Shown here piece by piece: positions 6,373 to 8,611 of a stretch of DNA of 8,611 nucleotides. The stretch is from DASZZV01 sp035544835 (GTDB taxonomy: Bacteria > Acidobacteriota > Thermoanaerobaculia > Gp7-AA8). The position numbers were made by a program, and so were the translations under genes. The stretch is taken from assembly GCA_035544835.1 (NCBI GenBank), contig DASZZV010000064.1, positions 1-8,611 of the forward strand. The letters run 5' to 3'. Positions within the stretch are counted from its first letter, which is position 1. Each line of letters starts with the position of its first letter. Under the pieces are notes generated by a model. That model had not been told where the DNA came from and did no database searches. It saw only the letters and a program-made list of their open reading frames with translations.

Positions 6373-7283
6373 TGCTGTGCGTTGAAGGATAGTTCGGTAT
6401 CGAATGTACCTTCAACTGCTCTGCCATCTTCTGTCGCCGGACGGAATCGCCATTGCTGAATCGCGCCGATGAGCCGCGCCGTCGCGCCTGAGAGCGGCTG
6501 AAGGACGTCGACTTCCCTGACGCGTCCGTCCGCACCCACCGTCAGCCGCGCCTTGAACGTACCGCCCTCTCGCAGCGACTTCTCAATGGACGGAACCGGC
6601 TGATAGACAGGCTCGGGCGATGTTCGGTTCCTTTCATGACGTTCATTTCGAATGTGACTGTGTTCTTCGACGATGATCGGCGCAGGGACGTCGACACTGC
6701 TCCCCGACGTCGCCTGGGACGGACGGTTCGAAGTGTCGCCTCGGGGAATGGAGGTTTGCCTAACCTGTCGAGGGTCGGGTAGCGCCGGCGGAGCCGCGAT
6801 CGCGGGAGCGGGGCGCTGCTGTGCCTGCGAATAGACCTGTCCAGGGTTCGCAGTGACATCCGCCCCGGGCATCGGCACCAGAATGTTCGGTTGCATGGTG
6901 GGTTGCTGCTCTGCGACGTCTACTGTCTGCGTCACCGGCTCTTCGGCGGGCAGCACAACTCCCTCGCCCGGTGCCGGTTCCACTCGCCCTTCACGAATCG
7001 TGGACTTCACTTTCTGCGAATGTTCACGATTGGCTCCTACACCGATGAGCAGGCTTCCAATCGCGAAGATGGCCAGAAGAACCATTCCGATAGCCGTCCC
7101 GATCAGCACTTTCATTTTTCGCTCACTGTCAGGGCGTCGACGGGGCGGAACGGCCGCTGCTGCGGTCGGTTGTGAATTCCTGGTTGGTGTCGCTTTCATC
7201 TGATCCCAGTTGCAGTACGGACAGATGCGCGCCGAGGCGTCTATGTTTCGGTTGCAGATGCTACAGCTCGTTTTCTCACTCAT
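6369..7283 (-). CDS. Zinc-ribbon, membrane-anchored TonB-C domain protein
   Basis: This 304-residue protein has four parts. A zinc ribbon uses C7-x2-C10 and C21-x2-C24. One membrane helix spans about 59-83. A long Pro/Gln/Ala-rich spacer runs about 90-230. A C-terminal domain at about 233-302 contains FKARLTVGADGRVREVDV and WRFRPA (residues 278-283), as in TonB/TolA C-terminal domains, followed by a strand ending DTELSF. TonB proteins carry energy from the inner membrane to outer-membrane partners; here the cytoplasmic ribbon in front of the anchor is unusual. The frame is open upstream to 7457, but that stretch translates the 7320-7440 repeat. MSEKTSC at 7283 is the sensible start because it leads straight into the ribbon; only a weak GGTG precedes it. 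It appears to be first in the operon. ExbB/ExbD are not in the window, so energised function is not shown. Confidence 0.87.
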   Translation of the reverse strand: MSEKTSCSICNRNIDASARICPYCNWDQMKATPTRNSQPTAAAAVPPRRRPDSERKMKVLIGTAIGMVLLAIFAIGSLLIGVGANREHSQKVKSTIREGRVEPAPGEGVVLPAEEPVTQTVDVAEQQPTMQPNILVPMPGADVTANPGQVYSQAQQRPAPAIAAPPALPDPRQVRQTSIPRGDTSNRPSQATSGSSVDVPAPIIVEEHSHIRNERHERNRTSPEPVYQPVPSIEKSLREGGTFKARLTVGADGRVREVDVLQPLSGATARLIGAIQQWRFRPATEDGRAVEGTFDTELSFNAQQ

Positions 7284-7507
7284 GACACCAGCTGTTTCTG
7301 CAACGGCTGTACCGAGGTTTGTGTAGCACAGGCACTCTTGCCTGTGTGTCGGCCGTCGAGGCCGACCTCTCTGTGGATCATTCACAGGAACGCCACGGCT
7401 CGACGCCGTGGCACACAGGCAAGAGTGCCTGTGCCACACAGATGCCCGGTGGAACACGTGTCGGGCTCAGCGCGCTCACTATTCTTCAAGCCGCCTGGAG
7501 CGACGCC
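7284..7507. other. Intergenic region dominated by a composite palindromic repeat
   Basis: This 224-bp gap lies between two sets of minus-strand genes. Positions 7320-7440 hold the composite repeat described separately. The flanks 7284-7319 and 7441-7507 show no recognisable gene, and I found no convincing promoter for the downstream zinc-ribbon operon. Confidence 0.6.
7320..7440. repeat. Composite inverted dispersed repeat with four hairpins
   Basis: Two diverged copies of a roughly 60-nt unit face each other. The outer 29 bp (7320-7348 and 7412-7440) are reverse complements with one mismatch at 7325. Each arm itself folds: CACAGGCA/TGCCTGTG with a 4-nt loop. The inner stems are GTCGGCC/GGCCGAC around GTCGA (7348-7366) and GCCACGGC/GCCGTGGC around TCGAC (7392-7412). 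CTGTG/CACAG (7371-7375, 7383-7387) closes the centre. The right half matches unit B near smc at 30 of 33 bases. It may protect or end transcripts arriving from the secreted-protein genes. No coding is supported. Confidence 0.8.
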
Positions 7508-8245
7508 TTAGTACGTTGCCCCCTTGGTTTGAGTCTTGATGGCTTCCTCAACGCGAGCTTGCTGCTTCGGGCCACAGGGGAAACCAAAGCTTTTGTCAAA
7601 ACCACAACTCGGGACAGCCAAAGGAGTTTCGACCGGCGACGCGGGACAACCGGAATGATAGAAGAGATACTTCGTGATTCCGTTGACCCACAACGCCATT
7701 CTAGAAGACGCCAAAATGGTTGATGTGGCGCGGTCGATCATCTCGAGAAGCTCGAACGAAACCGAATGCCTCAATTGAGATGTCAGCTGCCCATTAACCC
7801 AATCCTTCTCGGTTACTACCCATCGACCGCCATTGGTTTCGAGTTCTCTATGCGGATAAGAATCCATGAGCTCTGGATTCTGACTCGCCTCTTTGAGAGT
7901 CTCTTCACAAGTACCTGAAGTGAATGAGAGATGGCTTCGAATCCGGATCCACGACGTACCTTTGAGATCTCGAATCAAGTATTCTGCGGACTGCTTTTCA
8001 CAATCCAATCCGCCTTCGAGGACCAATTCATCCCCGCTATTGCTTCTGAAGAGAAGAAACGTATGATCCCCCACGGGGCTCACTCGGACGACCGAAGAGT
8101 ATTCACCAACGGATTTTGAGCCAACGATGACAACGCGATGCTCGCGCATCTCAACGGGTTTTTCTTCGCCGAAGGCGGAAAACGGCAAAAGAAGAAGCAG
8201 GAAGGCGGCTACTCGTTCCAGTCGGTTACACAATACGCTTTGCAT
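7508..8245 (-). CDS. Secreted protein of unknown function
   Basis: I do not recognise this 245-residue protein. It begins with a signal peptide (MQSVLCNRLERVAAFLLLLLPFSAFG, likely cut before EEKP near residue 26). The mature part is a mixed, mostly beta-looking chain with cysteines at 82, 113, 200, 214 and 224; three of them cluster near the C-terminus. No catalytic motif stands out. An earlier in-frame ATG at 8278 exists, but AGGGGAG at 8257-8251, five bases before the ATG at 8245, and the immediate signal peptide favour the later start. The gene overlaps the end of the preceding secreted-protein gene by 37 bp, so the two are probably co-translated and may work together outside the inner membrane. 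It is more AT-rich than the genes to its left. Confidence 0.8.
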   Translation of the reverse strand: MQSVLCNRLERVAAFLLLLLPFSAFGEEKPVEMREHRVVIVGSKSVGEYSSVVRVSPVGDHTFLLFRSNSGDELVLEGGLDCEKQSAEYLIRDLKGTSWIRIRSHLSFTSGTCEETLKEASQNPELMDSYPHRELETNGGRWVVTEKDWVNGQLTSQLRHSVSFELLEMIDRATSTILASSRMALWVNGITKYLFYHSGCPASPVETPLAVPSCGFDKSFGFPCGPKQQARVEEAIKTQTKGATY

Positions 8246-8553
8246 ACAGTCTCCCCTCGCGCAGAATATATCAAGCATTCAGCGCCTCCCTTGCAGTCAG
8301 TGTCGAGGTTGTACCTCTTGCATTCGCAGAGGTCGCTGCAGGTAGAGATATTGGTAACCTTAATTTTGCTACAATCTCGCTTGGGAAGGGCTCCGAAGAT
8401 TCCCGTTCCATAACCACCCCACATGCACTGGTCAATTGTCAGGCCTGCGCATTCGTCGGGGATATAAGTTATGTTCCGTACGTCCGCATGAGCAGAATCA
8501 ACGGCGAAGATGGAGCCAAGCACGAGTAAACAAACAATTATTGCGTAACGCAT
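8209..8553 (-). CDS. Small secreted cysteine-rich protein
   Basis: I do not recognise this 114-residue protein. The signal peptide MRYAIIVCLLVLGSIFAVDS plus AHA ends near residue 23. The mature ~90 residues hold ten cysteines (35, 43, 61, 72, 76, 78, 87, 93, 104, 108), an even number that could form five disulfides. The tightest cluster is CSDLCEC (72-78), and a Gly-rich stretch MWGGYGTGIFGAL lies at 44-56. Such proteins are usually extracellular or periplasmic: inhibitors, toxins, adhesin-like peptides or structural parts. None of these can be assigned here. AGGGG five or six bases before the ATG is a good ribosome site, and the end overlaps the next secreted-protein gene. Base composition is AT-richer than the rest of the window, which could mean recent acquisition. 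Confidence 0.8.
   Translation of the reverse strand: MRYAIIVCLLVLGSIFAVDSAHADVRNITYIPDECAGLTIDQCMWGGYGTGIFGALPKRDCSKIKVTNISTCSDLCECKRYNLDTDCKGGAECLIYSARGETVCKAYCVTDWNE
8251..8257 (-). promoter_or_regulatory. Shine-Dalgarno AGGGGAG deciding the start of the 245-residue secreted protein
   Basis: On the minus strand AGGGGAG ends five bases before the ATG at 8245. The alternative ATG at 8278 would put eleven charged or polar residues before the signal peptide. The site lies inside the coding sequence of the upstream cysteine-rich gene, fitting re-initiation or coupled translation. Confidence 0.7.
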
Positions 8554-8558
8554 AAACG

Positions 8559-8563
8559 CCCCT
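8559..8563 (-). promoter_or_regulatory. Shine-Dalgarno AGGGG of the cysteine-rich protein gene
   Basis: On the minus strand AGGGG precedes the ATG at 8553 with a five-base gap (CGTTT). The sequence further upstream to the window edge is strongly AT-rich, as expected for a promoter, but no clear -35/-10 pair was chosen. Confidence 0.65.
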
Positions 8564-8611
8564 ATTTTTTCGATTATTTAATGCCACGACTTTTTGGAGA
8601 GCGCGTTTATA

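Noticed and set aside
7284..7457. N-terminal extension of the zinc-ribbon/TonB-C gene to 7457
   Set aside because: The extra 58 residues translate the 7320-7440 palindromic repeat. The ribbon begins right after the ATG at 7283.
8246..8278. Earlier ATG at 8278 for the 245-residue secreted protein
   Set aside because: AGGGGAG lies just before the ATG at 8245, and the signal peptide starts there.
1..8611. CRISPR array, tRNA or rRNA genes
   Set aside because: No regularly spaced direct repeats are present. No tRNA cloverleaf or rRNA sequence was recognised by eye, though this was not a computed scan.

Overview
The window looks like chromosomal DNA from a GC-rich, Gram-negative, didermic bacterium. 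The signs of a diderm are a TonB-type C-terminal domain, a GspG/type IV-like pseudopilin and cleavable signal peptides. An Acidobacteriota-like soil or sediment lineage is my best guess from gene style and the abundance of hairpin repeats between genes, but no marker in the window proves it. Gene order is smc (minus, running off the left edge), a serine hydrolase (plus), then a run of six minus-strand genes to the right edge.

Left part (1-3241): 970 codons of a chromosome-segregation SMC ATPase occupy 2912 down to 1. It has the Walker A motif, first coiled-coil arm, hinge and part of the returning arm. The last ~200 residues (signature motif, Walker B) lie outside. Between smc and the divergent hydrolase is a 329-bp gap holding a hairpin and two units of a structured dispersed repeat.

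Middle (3242-5735): a cytoplasmic beta-lactamase-fold serine hydrolase converges on a GspG-like pseudopilin gene. A 165-bp palindromic element with 32-bp perfect terminal inverted repeats and TA at both ends sits exactly between them. Its outermost TAG triplets are the stop codons of both genes. Removing the element and one TA gives TTAG, in which the two stops would overlap. This looks like a MITE inserted at the single spot that harms neither gene.

Operon (7283-4538, minus): zinc-ribbon/membrane/TonB-C protein, then a zinc-ribbon/membrane/proline-rich protein (ATGA overlap), a membrane-anchored TPR protein and the pseudopilin. Two adjacent proteins share the layout N-terminal C-x2-C...C-x2-C ribbon, one membrane helix and Pro-rich periplasmic tail, but only the first keeps the TonB-C domain. 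Together the genes suggest an envelope-spanning, pilus- or secretion-related assembly; this is inference from context.

Right part (7284-8611): a 121-bp double-hairpin composite repeat separates the operon from two overlapping genes for secreted proteins, a 114-residue protein whose mature part has ten cysteines and a 245-residue protein. This end is visibly more AT-rich than the rest, and neither product is recognised. It is the best candidate in the window for something undescribed.
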